The notes beneath the pieces are model-generated. The model did no database searches, was not told the origin of the DNA, and saw only the letters and a program-made list of their open reading frames with translations. 64,000 nucleotides of DNA from Capra hircus (lineage: Eukaryota > Chordata > Mammalia > Artiodactyla > Bovidae), in assembly GCF_001704415.2 (NCBI RefSeq), contig NC_030811.1:76402069-76466068 (forward strand), in the 5' to 3' direction. The first letter of the stretch is position 1, and every line of letters starts with the position of its first letter. A program made the position numbers and the translations under genes. Positions 60,701-63,844 of the stretch are shown here, in pieces.

Positions 60701-62261
60701 TGAGAATACTTACTACAATGTCTGCCACACATAATAAGCACTCAAGGGTGAGCAATTAGGATTATGAAGGCAAGTTAGCATTTTAATCAAATTACATAAC
60801 TATGACATCATTAACTATGTCTAAGAGACTGCCACAAGTGCATCTCCTAAAGGATGCCCATATTTAGAACACTGGCAAAGTAATCGGCTATTTTTATTTA
60901 ACCTGTATTTTATTTTCTTACTGTTTAAATGTTGCAAGATTCTATTTCCTGGGATATCAAAGAAAATTAAAATGGTCATGCAGAAGGAGGATGTGAGGTG
61001 CAGACTGAGGAAATGGAGATAATCACAGTTATATTAAGCAAACTCTCTTAAAACATATTCAGGGTATAAGGAAAGACAGAATCTTAGACTTCAGGAGAGA
61101 ACAGTTAAGAGAAACAGTGACTAGCAGAACTATTACAAAGGTAAATAGTACTTGCAGACTGAAAAGGCACTGAAAACATACTAGAATGCAATGGCCAAAA
61201 GTTGATAAAAAACGTTGACAAGTCAGGAAAAGTAAACTTTGATTTAATAAGAAAGCTCTGAATTCATGTGACAAGTTATGGTTTCCTTTATTCTTGCTCT
61301 GAGGGATTCTTATTTATAAGTAAGAAGAGGCATGAATGTATATACTTAATTGTAACTGCTTCATCCTTTCAATTATGTAATAACACACATAGTCTCATAA
61401 GTGTTTAAAACATGCAAACACTACCAAACAAAAAGTCTAAGTTCTCCATTATATTCACCCTATCCCAAACCCTTTTGAAAAAGAAACATTTTGTAATTTA
61501 CTCTGTAGTCTTTCAGATCATCCAAAATGAGTTTTTAATATATTTACACACATATATTATGTCATTTTCTTGCAAGTTTTGTTATAAAACATAAATGGAA
61601 TGCATTATTCTGGCAACTTGCTTTTTCATGTAATAATGTGTTTTGGAATGACTCGTGACAGTGTACATTTATAGACTTCTCAGTCTCTTGATATTTACAA
61701 ATTATTTTTACAAATTATTTTTACATAGACGCAAAGGGACCTCGTCCCATTTGCCTCAAGAATTAGACAAGCCTGTCACATTAACCAACGTCTTATGTGA
61801 GCTGTCTGGGGAAAGATGAAGAAAAAGAGGCTCATTCTACCACTGGATCTTTGAGAAGTAATGAGAAGAAAATCAGTGAAGTTCTGCAGAAGCAGAACTC
61901 AGAGTCAGAGGTCATTCTGACATCCTAAGCTTCTGGGAAACACACATCCTAGGGAGGCCACTGGACTTCCTACATTCCTACAGAATACTGGATAATTGGT
62001 TTGAACCTGTTCAGCTTAAATCTCAAAGGACTAAAAGACTACAGTTGACATTTGGTCCAGGAGTCCTCACATTTTTTTTTTTAAAGATAGTATAAAAGGA
62101 CAAGAGAAGGAAGACAAAAAAATATAAAATAAATTTGTATCTTAAAAAAAGGAAAACCAAAGGCAGTAAAGTAACTGAAAACTATAATTCATGGTGATTT
62201 TTACCTCATTTTGCTTGGTTTGGTAATCATATAATCCAAAGAAGACATTTCCCTTATTGTC
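2807..62261 (-). CDS. GSAP: GSAP (gamma-secretase activating protein), partial: 21 internal coding exons
   Basis: The coding parts are the 21 exons listed separately (w1 to w21). Joined, they give 1641 nt or 547 codons, open throughout; every intron is GT-AG and every junction keeps phase. Recognisable blocks are GSKCLTLLVEIHP, KAVDSYIWVQ, FVWAQWDMSEQRLYYIDLK, DYYVAVYLPGHFFHLLN, ERMALLHCVLSCG and FKGYWEKLNSNLEYVKY, which I recall from mammalian GSAP. The human protein is about 854 residues, so roughly two thirds is here. The family is known as a cytosolic or membrane-associated precursor. Its C-terminal ~16 kDa fragment binds gamma-secretase and the APP C-terminal fragment and raises amyloid-beta output; that C-terminal part is not in this window. 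No signal peptide or membrane segment is apparent in the 547 codons. The start codon, promoter and 3' end lie outside. Open frames and conserved splice sites suggest a working gene. Confidence 0.95.
2869..4599. other. GSAP: GSAP intron, no repeat recognised
   Basis: 1.7 kb of apparently unique intronic sequence with moderate GC. The short open frames here lack splice-site context and family resemblance. Confidence 0.6.
4600..4631 (-). CDS. GSAP: GSAP micro-exon w20
   Basis: Only 32 nt, phase 2 to 1. Completes a Lys codon, reads VISNLEAKNL, and gives the first base of a Glu codon. Acceptor tttttcttgtag, donor GTAAGAAA. It is accepted because it matches recalled human VISNLEARNL and is the only way to link w19 and w21 in phase. 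Confidence 0.93.
4632..5316. other. GSAP: GSAP intron, nothing recognised
   Basis: 685 bp of unique-looking intron with an A-rich stretch at about 4675-4700. Nothing else can be supported. Confidence 0.55.
5317..5375 (-). CDS. GSAP: GSAP exon w19
   Basis: 59 nt, phase 0 to 2. Reads KTGKRRSTVYVRNILDNAI plus two bases of a Lys codon completed by w20. Acceptor ttcactcctag, donor GTAAGTAA. The basic KTGKRR start matches human GSAP from memory. Confidence 0.95.
5885..6095 (-). repeat. Bov-tA SINE
   Basis: In minus orientation: BovB-like tail (gtgtccgactctttg) first, then tccaggcaagaatactgg, then the tRNA-derived head ending accatcagggaagcc at 6095. About 210 bp, moderately diverged. Confidence 0.88.
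6098..6170 (-). repeat. Ultra-short SINE 3' end with target-site duplication
   Basis: 51 bp (6109-6159) match only the extreme 3' end of a Bov-A2-type SINE with its AGC tail, in minus orientation. They are flanked by the 11-bp direct repeat ccctaactcct at 6098-6108 and 6160-6170. It abuts the Bov-tA copy at 5885-6095. Confidence 0.8.
6500..6628 (-). CDS. GSAP: GSAP exon w18
   Basis: 129 nt, phase 0 to 0. Reads VHSFKGYWEKLNSNLEYVKY, then SKPHLHYNNSVVRREWHSLI and SEE. Acceptor tgtctcttacag, donor GTATGTGTG. Strongly conserved block; skipping would remove exactly 43 residues. Confidence 0.97.
7911..8199 (-). repeat. Bov-A2 SINE, dimeric
   Basis: Minus orientation. Starts with a (TGC)n tract, the reverse complement of the AGC tail. 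Two Bov-A units follow, separated by the catgaaagtaaaaagtcaaagtg linker, each with the ccaggcaaga(a/g)(c/t)actggagtgg motif. Confidence 0.9.
8774..9029 (+). repeat. Bov-A2 SINE, dimeric, with target-site duplication
   Basis: Two Bov-A units joined by a cactttcacttttcactttc linker, ending cttagcagcagc. Flanked by atttaatatgggt (8761-8773) and atttaatacgggt (9030-9042), a 13-bp duplication with one mismatch. The start of the element is damaged. Confidence 0.92.
9214..9536 (-). repeat. Bov-tA2-type SINE with two tRNA-like heads
   Basis: Minus orientation. Carries two successive tRNA-derived heads (ending gccaccagggaagccc and gctacaagggaagccc) behind one BovB-like tail. Flanked by a perfect 12-bp duplication, atttggaagtct, at 9202-9213 and 9537-9548. 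Confidence 0.93.
12120..12520 (+). repeat. Possible LTR of an ancient ERV-L class element
   Basis: Segments such as aactcaggtgtggctgaaaggggcttgttag and ttttaggagctctgtgccagga recall a widespread mammalian LTR of the ERV-L or MaLR class. Family name not assigned; no coding region or second LTR is seen. Low to moderate certainty. Confidence 0.42.
14169..14183. repeat. Short (AC)n microsatellite
   Basis: acacacacacacaca-type run inside a longer purine/pyrimidine alternating stretch (14162-14184). Confidence 0.85.
14290..14790 (+). repeat. Old L1M fragment with an internal 21-bp tandem duplication
   Basis: Sequence such as cagtaatactcctggacatttaacc and caaactaaatgtctcaaaatgg resembles decayed L1 3' sequence in plus orientation. 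Within it, a 17-bp unit (ttataaatcataattat) occurs at 14682-14698 and 14703-14719. Confidence 0.55.
14496..14529. repeat. Interrupted (CA)n microsatellite
   Basis: Run of CA dinucleotides with several CG interruptions (cacgcacgcacacacgcaca), followed by a pure CA stretch. Confidence 0.9.
15672..15707. repeat. (GT)18 microsatellite
   Basis: 36 bp of uninterrupted GT on the plus strand (CA on the gene's sense strand), then tatgtg. It lies about 380 bp downstream of the w17 donor in the sense direction. Confidence 0.95.
16088..16141 (-). CDS. GSAP: GSAP exon w17
   Basis: 54 nt, phase 0 to 0. Reads EIPGITLVTEEIPLPLMK. Acceptor ttcccccctccacag, donor GTAAGTGC. It joins w16 directly (WDT|EIPG), which matches the recalled human order and leaves no room for the exon-like segment at 16316-16367. 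Confidence 0.95.
16316..16367 (-). other. Exon-like segment with canonical splice signals, probably not coding
   Basis: The minus strand shows ttattctttcctttag, then 52 bp, then GTAAGAG. One frame reads DTVNYHNCNFTEYFLPE, but the phase set by w16 puts TGA as its first codon. The length is not a multiple of three, so inclusion would stop and shift GSAP. It is a candidate cryptic or poison exon, not part of the normal coding sequence. Confidence 0.45.
18005..18120 (+). repeat. CHR-type SINE
   Basis: Starts gggacttccctag, with a tRNA-like internal part (gcttcgatccctggtag) and the ggaactaggatcctacatgc region typical of CHR SINEs, ending in an A-rich tail. The short repeat atcaaaca occurs just before and after. 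Confidence 0.82.
18890..19198 (+). repeat. Bov-tA2-type SINE
   Basis: Two tRNA-like heads (ggcttccctgatagctc and ggcttcccttatggctc) followed by the Bov-A unit and tail gacacgactgagtgac. Imperfect 12-bp flanks cagatccttatg (18878-18889) and cagattctcatg (19199-19210) look like an aged target-site duplication. Confidence 0.92.
19327..19409 (-). CDS. GSAP: GSAP exon w16
   Basis: 83 nt, phase 1 to 0. Reads (A)SSYWSIYPETSNMDKLLPY then SSLLTWDT. Acceptor ccaaacttactcag has a short pyrimidine tract; donor GTAAGTTA. The other two frames of this exon either do not match the family or stop. Confidence 0.95.
19410..19941. other. GSAP: GSAP intron, nothing recognised
   Basis: 532 bp of AT-rich unique-looking intron. 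Confidence 0.5.
19942..20011 (-). CDS. GSAP: GSAP exon w15
   Basis: 70 nt, phase 0 to 1. Reads IIQWISENISACHSFDLIQE then FII. Acceptor actttttaaag, donor GTAGGTGT. It directly follows w14 in frame across a 5.8 kb intron that carries the L1. Confidence 0.95.
20270..20447 (-). repeat. Bov-A2 SINE, partial
   Basis: Minus orientation, missing the tail end of the first unit. Shows the gggattttccaggcaagaac motif, the linker and most of the second unit; stops abruptly at caaaagtattgt. Confidence 0.85.
20644..20838. repeat. Degenerate ATTTAAAT-rich array
   Basis: About 195 bp almost wholly A/T, with many overlapping copies of the self-complementary tetramers TTTAAA and ATTTAAAT. Low-complexity; no clear unit length. 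Confidence 0.75.
20868..21110 (+). repeat. L1 3' end fragment
   Basis: Contains tgctgtatggcacagggagc and cagcaggaactaacacaac, ending gaaattatactccaatttg plus A-rich tail. These are typical of the 3' UTR of ruminant-lineage L1, in plus orientation. Confidence 0.75.
21111..21470 (+). repeat. Probable old L1M internal fragment
   Basis: A-rich sequence with gagagataatagtcaaagac and gagaattttccataatg, resembling a decayed L1 ORF1 region. Low certainty. Confidence 0.4.
21494..25605 (-). mobile_element. L1 LINE, 5'-truncated, with broken ORF2, sense to GSAP
   Basis: About 4.1 kb in minus orientation. The poly-A tail appears as a T-run at 21497-21508. Reading downward from 25605: an APE-type endonuclease region (CCLQETHFRP, GVAILISDKIDLK), reverse transcriptase (KSPGPDGFTGEFYETF, LIPKPDRQ, and an FADD motif encoded at 23445-23456), then the C-terminal part (GEKETFLHCWWECK) and a 3' UTR. 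The frame is broken into at least five pieces, so the element cannot be autonomous. ORF1 and the 5' UTR are missing. It lies in the intron between w14 and w15. Confidence 0.93.
25849..26066 (-). CDS. GSAP: GSAP exon w14 (largest exon in the window)
   Basis: 218 nt, phase 1 to 0, 72 full codons. Contains VIDMLPHSPLQSLSGSLVLD, CSGKLYRAFLNQSYLLEFLW and ERMALLHCVLSCGRDPRRLE in order. The acceptor lies behind a run of T residues (tttttttttttggccag) and the donor is GTGGGAAT, a weak site. The predicted helical, Leu-rich character changes here from the beta-like upstream part. A sense-orientation L1 starts about 240 bp downstream of the donor. Confidence 0.97.
26187..26279 (-). CDS. GSAP: GSAP exon w13
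   Basis: 93 nt, phase 1 to 1. Reads (D)YYVAVYLPGHFFHLLNIQH then PDLICHSLFLT. Acceptor atctcttccatag, donor GTATGCCTG. This is one of the most conserved GSAP stretches. It is separated from w14 by a short intron of only 120 bp. Confidence 0.97.
27541..27986 (+). repeat. Probable MaLR-type LTR
   Basis: Order of motifs (tggtaggctgacagccccaaag, ...atggtttataaggaag, ...cacaagccaagagatgc, ...tgaagtccagaaccac..., ...gcaataaactaatata) fits a decayed mammalian LTR of the MLT/MST type. No internal retroviral sequence is present. Confidence 0.55.
27990..28076 (-). repeat. Bov-tA SINE head fragment
   Basis: Minus orientation tRNA-derived part only: caggggatcttcccaacaca to gagccacaagggaagc. Confidence 0.85.
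28110..28950 (+). repeat. MIR split by a BovB insertion
   Basis: The left part (about 28110-28165) has ctgagtttcagtttcattat followed by ctgtaaagcaggg. The right part (about 28872-28950) continues with aggataatatcaccaag and gtaaagatgaagcgaactt. Together they make one MIR core and 3' part interrupted by the BovB at 28186-28871. Confidence 0.6.
28186..28871 (+). mobile_element. BovB (RTE) LINE, 3' end
   Basis: 5'-truncated. An open frame at 28206-28661 encodes the C-terminal end of the BovB reverse-transcriptase protein (VKAMVFPVVMYGCESW, LLRVPWTARRSNQ). The 3' end has gacatgactgagcgac and the (ACTGA)n tail. It is a transposon frame, not a host gene. Confidence 0.94.
29640..30030 (+). repeat. 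L1 3' end fragment
   Basis: Plus orientation: gtggatggacctagagagta, cagatacagagaacagatta and gtgcacctgaaattaatata, all typical of an L1 3' UTR, ending in an AT-rich tail. Confidence 0.75.
30910..30987 (-). CDS. GSAP: GSAP exon w12
   Basis: 78 nt, phase 1 to 1. Reads (G)HSKTFTTTLGSVDSRVTKG then ITFLNL. Acceptor ttctctccacag, donor GTGAGTGAG. Same length and phase as w11, so skipping either or both would keep the frame. Confidence 0.94.
30988..32387. other. GSAP: GSAP intron, nothing recognised
   Basis: 1.4 kb, AT-rich towards 32.0-32.4 kb. No repeat, exon or RNA gene can be supported. Confidence 0.5.
32388..32465 (-). CDS. GSAP: GSAP exon w11
   Basis: 78 nt, phase 1 to 1. Reads (G)SLCVCYCPNFDSWEQITYS then VFYFHK. 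Acceptor cttccttctag, donor GTACTTTTC, which departs from consensus after +3. Human is recalled as SLCVCYSPKCASWGQITYS. Confidence 0.94.
33215..33340 (+). repeat. Possible MIR fragment
   Basis: ggttctagtcccagagtgaa then actagctatgtgaactc follows the order of the MIR core. Weak. Confidence 0.4.
33904..34371 (+). mobile_element. BovB LINE, 3' end, severely truncated
   Basis: Starts cttccttggaagaaaagtta and runs to ggacacgactgagcaactga with an ATTGAACTGA tail. It encodes a short C-terminal frame with VVMYRCESWTVKKAEH. The repeat catttttc occurs at both ends, a possible target-site duplication. Confidence 0.93.
34480..34640 (+). repeat. Old L1M fragment
   Basis: ctgttgacccagcaattgtt followed by cttttaggaatctgtcctga is the classical decayed L1 3' motif order, in plus orientation. 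Confidence 0.5.
34900..35165. repeat. hAT/Charlie-like DNA transposon remnants
   Basis: Contains acatggctagtggctaccat and, further on, actaaatcagaatctctggg with ctcaggcatcagtatttttt. Both are motifs of common MER-type non-autonomous DNA transposons. Exact families not assigned; probably two adjacent fragments. Confidence 0.45.
35180..35345 (+). repeat. MIR fragment
   Basis: aagcctcagtttcctcatctgtaaataagg followed by gttaaataagataatatgta is the MIR core and 3' part. Confidence 0.75.
35800..35988 (+). repeat. Bov-tA2 SINE, left part
   Basis: Two tRNA-like heads (ggcttcctgggtagctcagc and ggcttccctggcatctcatc), stopping in the second at ttgatccctgaca where BovB begins. The right part is at 37750-37836. 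Confidence 0.88.
35989..37749 (+). mobile_element. BovB LINE, 5'-truncated, with a long reverse-transcriptase frame
   Basis: About 1.76 kb. The frame from 36213 to 37358 (381 codons) covers the reverse transcriptase. It shows IPKKGN, QAGFRKGRGARDQI, LDYAKAFDCVDH, QGCILSPCLF and the catalytic YADD at 36975-36986 (codons 255-258). Upstream, a stop near 36129 separates a shorter related frame. Relative to sibling BovB copies, two small deletions (near 36716 and 36790) shift and then restore the frame, so about 26 residues between are non-family sequence. The frame ends at a TAG that replaces a Lys codon. 3' tail gaactgactga. Endonuclease missing; not autonomous. It sits inside a Bov-tA2 SINE. 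Confidence 0.95.
37750..37836 (+). repeat. Bov-tA2 SINE, right part
   Basis: Resumes at cccactccagtattctggcc and ends gacacaactgagcaactcag. About 33 bp of the expected SINE (between the two parts) is missing, so the BovB insertion was accompanied by a small deletion or rearrangement. Confidence 0.85.
39283..40285 (-). mobile_element. BovB LINE, internal segment, inverted relative to its partner
   Basis: Minus orientation. From 40285 down, it continues exactly where the endonuclease segment at 40434-41733 stops, with an 11-bp overlap (cacaagagaag), and runs into the reverse-transcriptase region. An open frame at 39453-39899 reads MGKTRDLFKKIRDTKGTFHA and further linker sequence. Homology with the copy at 36.0-36.5 kb can be followed down to about 39283. 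No 3' tail is present. Confidence 0.9.
40296..40433 (+). repeat. Bov-tA SINE, head and partial body
   Basis: gggcttccctgatagctcag to gaattccatggact in plus orientation. It is joined without spacer to the BovB 5' UTR at 40434; the usual SINE tail is absent. Confidence 0.88.
40434..41733 (+). mobile_element. BovB LINE, 5' UTR and endonuclease segment
   Basis: About 1.3 kb. The 5' UTR-like part (40434-41110) includes aggagactgacccagacttg. It is followed by the APE-type endonuclease region: GTWNVRSMNQGKLEVVKQEM and NIDILGISELKWTG at about 41170-41290, and a further piece encoding FIIGDWNAKVGSQD near 41570-41600. It is broken by stop codons (41329 and 41380) and at least one small deletion. It ends at acacaagagaag (41733), against L2 sequence. 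Confidence 0.93.
41734..41910 (+). repeat. L2 fragment
   Basis: gaggccctacatgacctggc followed by ctgcctacctcttcagatctc, the classical L2 3' region. The BovB structure was inserted beside or into it. Confidence 0.65.
42952..43037 (-). CDS. GSAP: GSAP exon w10
   Basis: 86 nt, phase 2 to 1. Reads (K)LVNFGYSDLQDQEELSEHL then TLCVFTNHT. Acceptor tttatgttcttag, donor GTAGAAGCGG, which is weak. The middle (YSDLQDQEELSE) differs clearly from the recalled human residues, while both flanks match. The downstream intron is the largest in the window. Confidence 0.94.
43195..43450 (+). repeat. CHR-2 type SINE body
   Basis: GC-rich, with ggtctagagcccagcaaccg, cacagctgctgaagcctttg, gcaggagaagccaccatgag and caatgaagacccaacacagc, then an A-rich tail. 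The tRNA head is missing. CpG-derived transitions suggest moderate age. Confidence 0.8.
43770..43789 (+). other. G-quadruplex motif with one-base loops
   Basis: GGGG-T-GGGG-T-GGGGG-C-GGGG on the plus strand, the template strand of GSAP. Preceded 34 bp upstream by a G10 run. It lies about 430 bp past the w9 donor in the sense direction. Confidence 0.85.
44217..44260 (-). CDS. GSAP: GSAP exon w9
   Basis: 44 nt, phase 0 to 2. Reads FEAPLDISLSDSGF plus two bases of a Lys codon completed by w10. Acceptor attttttgacag, donor GTAGGTTAC. A one-base slide of the donor would break the frame; the chosen site is the only GT that closes phase. Confidence 0.93.
44464..44500. repeat. Perfect 13-bp inverted repeat
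   Basis: cttgatgtatatt (44464-44476) and its exact complement aatatacatcaag (44488-44500) with an 11-base loop. Confidence 0.85.
44936..45056 (-). repeat. Bov-A2 SINE, 5'-truncated to one unit
   Basis: Minus orientation: (TGC)n, then the 3' Bov-A unit, stopping at ggagtgggttg. Flanked by a perfect 9-bp duplication, ccacatact, at 44927-44935 and 45057-45065. Confidence 0.92.
45319..45512 (+). repeat. Bov-tA SINE
   Basis: gcttcccttgtggctcagct, tRNA-like B-box (gttcgatccctggg), Bov-A unit, and tail cgggcacgactgagcgac. About 60 bp from w8. Confidence 0.92.
45572..45631 (-). CDS. GSAP: GSAP exon w8
   Basis: 60 nt, phase 0 to 0. Reads KSRSVLKCIQFYADEHFNLM. Acceptor gttttctcttttag, donor GTAAGTCC. 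Human is recalled as KSRSILKCIQFYADESYNLM. Confidence 0.96.
45861..45965 (-). CDS. GSAP: GSAP exon w7
   Basis: 105 nt, phase 0 to 0. Reads VIKNSGHLPRERIAEDFVWA then QWDMSEQRLYYIDLK, a strongly conserved block with aromatic residues typical of a repeat-blade fold. Acceptor gcctccttag, donor GTAAAAAC. Only 229 bp of intron separate it from w8. Confidence 0.97.
46510..46765 (+). repeat. L2 3' end
   Basis: ccttcaagatccagctgagg, then cattgcctcctgtacaaaac and gtatgtagtagtgctcaaga, the usual order of an L2 3' end. Confidence 0.7.
46831..46880. repeat. Perfect 25-bp tandem duplication
   Basis: The unit beginning cattttcctcaaaatg and ending ctcaacaag occurs at 46831-46855 and again without change at 46856-46880. 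Confidence 0.95.
47309..47390. repeat. Short GTTATAG-rich minisatellite
   Basis: ttatatagggatgtta occurs at 47309-47324 and 47374-47389, with several related gttgttatagg copies between. Confidence 0.7.
48060..48083 (-). repeat. Minimal BovB/SINE tail remnant
   Basis: ttcagttcagttcagtcactcagt is the complement of the terminal ctgagtgactgaactgaac-type end of BovB and derived SINEs. Only 24 bp remain. Confidence 0.6.
48110..48470 (+). repeat. Old L1M fragment
   Basis: Includes ggaaagtaatctggcaaaat and ccatccctgagggtttaatcc plus catggaagaatggtgac, typical of decayed L1 3' sequence. Confidence 0.5.
49169..49218 (-). CDS. GSAP: GSAP exon w6
   Basis: 50 nt, phase 1 to 0. Reads (Y)IEQFHIQVVQEDGNRV. 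Acceptor tttttttaaaag, donor GTAAATATT. It is one of the shortest exons here, and its identity is secured by exact phase closure on both sides. Confidence 0.95.
49219..50677. other. GSAP: GSAP intron with one Bov-A2
   Basis: 1.46 kb. Apart from the SINE at 49805-50085 nothing is recognised. Confidence 0.55.
49805..50085 (+). repeat. Bov-A2 SINE, dimeric
   Basis: Two Bov-A units with the cactttcacttttcactttc linker, ending in a rearranged tail (cgcacgactgacgacggaaatg) and a degenerate AGC run. Confidence 0.9.
50678..50747 (-). CDS. GSAP: GSAP exon w5
   Basis: 70 nt, phase 0 to 1. Reads FLYPHVESRPQPENHLLLLS then EEK, with a split Tyr codon shared with w6. Acceptor cctttttatag, donor GTAAGTATATC. 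Human is recalled as FLYPHIESHPLPENHLLLIS. Confidence 0.96.
51515..51726 (-). repeat. Bov-tA SINE
   Basis: Minus orientation: gtcgctcagtcgtgtccgac tail first, head last, ending gagccaccagggaaacc. Confidence 0.92.
51972..52095 (-). repeat. CHR-type SINE
   Basis: Minus orientation with a T17 run (poly-A tail) followed by ggccacactgcagcatacag and ending accactggaccacccagaga. Confidence 0.82.
52182..52403 (+). repeat. Bov-tA SINE, diverged, with target-site duplication
   Basis: ggcttccccagtggctcaga head, Bov-A body, tail gtcgaacaacgagcaa and a CA-rich end. Flanks ttcttcacagcaa (52169-52181) and ttcttcactgcaa (52404-52416) match at 12 of 13 positions. Confidence 0.88.
54038..54213 (-). repeat. 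Bov-tA SINE
   Basis: Minus orientation: gactccatggactgtagtcc to taccatggaagccc; part of the tail is missing. Confidence 0.88.
54363..54540 (+). repeat. CHR-type SINE
   Basis: gggacttccctggtggtccag head, gatccctggtcagggaacca and cccacatgtcgcaactaaga, then a rearranged 3' part. Confidence 0.82.
55355..55443 (-). CDS. GSAP: GSAP exon w4
   Basis: 89 nt, phase 1 to 0. Reads (G)SKCLTLLVEIHPINNVKVL followed by KAVDSYIWVQ, one of the most diagnostic GSAP blocks. Acceptor tttactttacag, donor GTAAGTGAG, a near-consensus site. The strand-like hydrophobic pattern fits the beta-rich N-terminal half assumed for the family. Confidence 0.97.
56644..56913 (+). repeat. Bov-A2 SINE with a perfect 14-bp target-site duplication
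   Basis: Complete dimeric copy ending gcgacttagcagcagc. Flanked by identical aagtgtatataact at 56630-56643 and 56914-56927. The perfect flanks and intact body suggest a relatively recent insertion. Confidence 0.95.
57429..57550 (-). repeat. CHR-type SINE
   Basis: Minus orientation: T13 run, gccacactgagtacagcttg, and ending accactggactgccagggaa. Confidence 0.82.
57775..58230 (+). repeat. L1 3' end
   Basis: agcagcatggatggacctaa, catttatatgtggaatctaa and agcacagggaactatattca, ending accagaaactaacacaata. Typical L1 3' UTR in plus orientation. Confidence 0.78.
58231..58410 (+). repeat. Second, adjacent L1 3' end piece with (CAAAAC)n
   Basis: ccaaatgatctcttttatgc, a short caaaac array at about 58270-58302, then gatacagagaacagattggt. 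It repeats a region already passed in the copy before it, so it is a separate fragment. Confidence 0.6.
59110..59780 (+). repeat. L2 split by a SINE
   Basis: The left part (59110-59312) has ctggcctcagggccttcatgctggctgttcc in pieces; the right part (59500-59780) has ctcctttcaggtctctgttt. Both follow the L2 3' consensus order from memory. Confidence 0.7.
59313..59500 (-). repeat. SINE (Bov-tA type with AGC tail)
   Basis: Minus orientation: (TGC)n, cttcagtggtgtctgactct, an internal deletion around 59415, and the tRNA-like head cttcctgacccagggatcaa. Inserted in the L2. Confidence 0.85.
59862..59915 (-). CDS. GSAP: GSAP exon w3
   Basis: 54 nt, phase 1 to 1. Reads TSLVQAAKEGRSNELQP, flanked by split Ala and Gly codons. 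Acceptor tttttccattag, donor GTAATG, a weaker donor than its neighbours. The hydrophilic segment leads into the GSKCLTLLVEIHP block of w4. Confidence 0.95.
60214..60283 (-). CDS. GSAP: GSAP exon w2
   Basis: 70 nt, phase 0 to 1. Reads HLYTFEKDLQVVSCSVNREK then TLL, and the split codon with w3 gives Ala. Acceptor ttttaatag, donor GTAAGTTG. It continues the N-terminal half of GSAP; the block YTFEKDLQV is a family match from memory. Confidence 0.96.
60284..62204. other. GSAP: GSAP intron with a MIR
   Basis: 1.9 kb. A clear MIR at 60508-60758; 60760-62204 shows nothing recognised beyond AT-rich sequence. Confidence 0.55.
60508..60758 (+). repeat. MIR SINE, near full length
   Basis: gtgtagtagttaaaagcacag, gctcaaatcctaattctgtc, acttgctagctgtgtgactt and cacataataagcactcaagg follow the MIR consensus from end to end. 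Confidence 0.9.
62205..62261 (-). CDS. GSAP: GSAP exon w1
   Basis: 57 nt, phase 0 to 0, reads DNKGNVFFGLYDYQTKQNE. The acceptor is a T-rich tract ending cttttcag and the donor is GTAAAAATC. Human GSAP is recalled as DDKGNVVFGLYDCQTRQNE at the same place, about 60 residues from its N-terminus. The preceding coding exon must lie beyond position 64000: no match to the expected upstream residues is visible between 62262 and the window end. Confidence 0.96.
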
Positions 62262-62604
62262 CTGAAAAGAAAAAATTAACTAGATGTTTATTAAAGGTCA
62301 TTGTTTAGGAATTCACTAGTTTTAAAAGAAATCTGCAATAATTCAACCAGTATTAGCAATAAGCACTCTAAAGGTAGCCTGCTGCGCACGTCAGAGAAGG
62401 ACTGAACAGGGTTCGATGGCAACACAGGTCAAGCGGTGAAAGGGAGCCAAGAACATACAGCTCAGTGAGTCTGAGGAAGCCTGTCTATAGCACACAGCAC
62501 AGTGGAGGAGCAAATCTTTTTCTACTTTCATTTATTTCTGTAAAAGAATGTGAACGATGGATACTGAAAGTAGGTAGACTAAGTCCATGATAGTCTCATA
62601 AATA

Positions 62605-63217
62605 AAACTTCTTGGCAAATAGACGGCGAAACAATGGAAACAGTGACAGATTTTATTTTCTTGGGCTCCAAAATCACTGTGAATGGTTACTGCAGCCGTG
62701 AAATAAAAAGATGCTTGCTCCTTGGAAGAACAGTTATAACAAGTCTAGACAGTGTTTTAAAAAGCAGAGACATTACTTTGCTGACAAAGGTCCGTACAGT
62801 CAAAGCTATGGTTTTTCCAGTTGTCATGTAGATATGAGAGCTGGACAATAATAAAGGCTGAGCACCAGAGAATTGATGCCTTCAAACTGCGGTGTTGAGA
62901 AGACTCTTGAGAGGCCCTTGGACTGAAAGGAGATCAAACCAGTTAATCCTAAAAGAAATCAACCCTGAATATTCACTGGGAGGACTGATGTTGAAGCTGA
63001 AGCTCTAATACTCTGACCACCTGATGAGAAGAACTGACTTATTAGAAAAGACCCTGATGCTGGGAAAGACTGAAGGCAGGAAGAGAAGGGGACGGCAGAG
63101 GATGAGATGGTTGGATGGCATCACCGACTCAATGGACATGAGTTTGAGCAAACTCTGGGAGATGGTAAAAGACAGGGAAGCTTGGCAAAGAGTCAGACAT
63201 GACTAAGCAAATGAACA
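62605..63217 (+). mobile_element. BovB LINE, 3' end, diverged
   Basis: Frame at 62634-62831 matches the C-terminal BovB protein (ETVTDFIFLGSKIT, LKSRDITLLTKVR). It is broken at 62828 by a stop and a deletion. The end cagacatgactaagcaaatga is a decayed 3' terminus. Confidence 0.92.
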
Positions 63218-63844
63218 ACAACCAAAAACTTCGTGAATCACAGAATTCCTTGCATGTAGCATCCCCATGGATACAACTTAAAATAACTTCTTTAAGCAAA
63301 AAAAGTACAGTAATACAACTTGCAAAGCAAACTGGCCACTGCAATTATTCTTTCATGTTTCACTATTACAGTAAAATTATCCACGAAGTTAAATTTTCTT
63401 TCCTTAGAACAGTTAACATTGAAAACACACTGTTAAATAATAATGCCTCAAAACTCTGAGTATACAGAAATCTGAACAGATGATGTACAGTAATAATATT
63501 TAATGTTTTCTCAAAGATAAAAACTTAACATATTGATTAAGTTTAAATATCTCTTACTTGGCATTTGTCCTCTAAAGGATGAAACTGTTCGTTTATTCAA
63601 AACCTTTGAGCACTGTATCAGACATTGGGTATAGTTTTATTCTATTTAAAAAAGAAAAAGTATTACATAAGACTGAATTTCAATCATCCTATTCAATCTC
63701 ACAAAATAAAAAGTCATATGTTAAAGATTAAATGCCAACAAGTCTTATTCACTACATCTTAAAAAGATAAAGCATAAAAGTCTGTTGAAAAAATATATAT
63801 ATATAAATGGTTAAAGAGTAAATTTTATGTTAAGTATGTGTGTG

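Noticed and set aside
63571..63584. 14-nt micro-exon between an AG and a GTAAGAG on the minus strand
   Set aside because: Too short to test, no match to the expected upstream GSAP residues, and no phase support.
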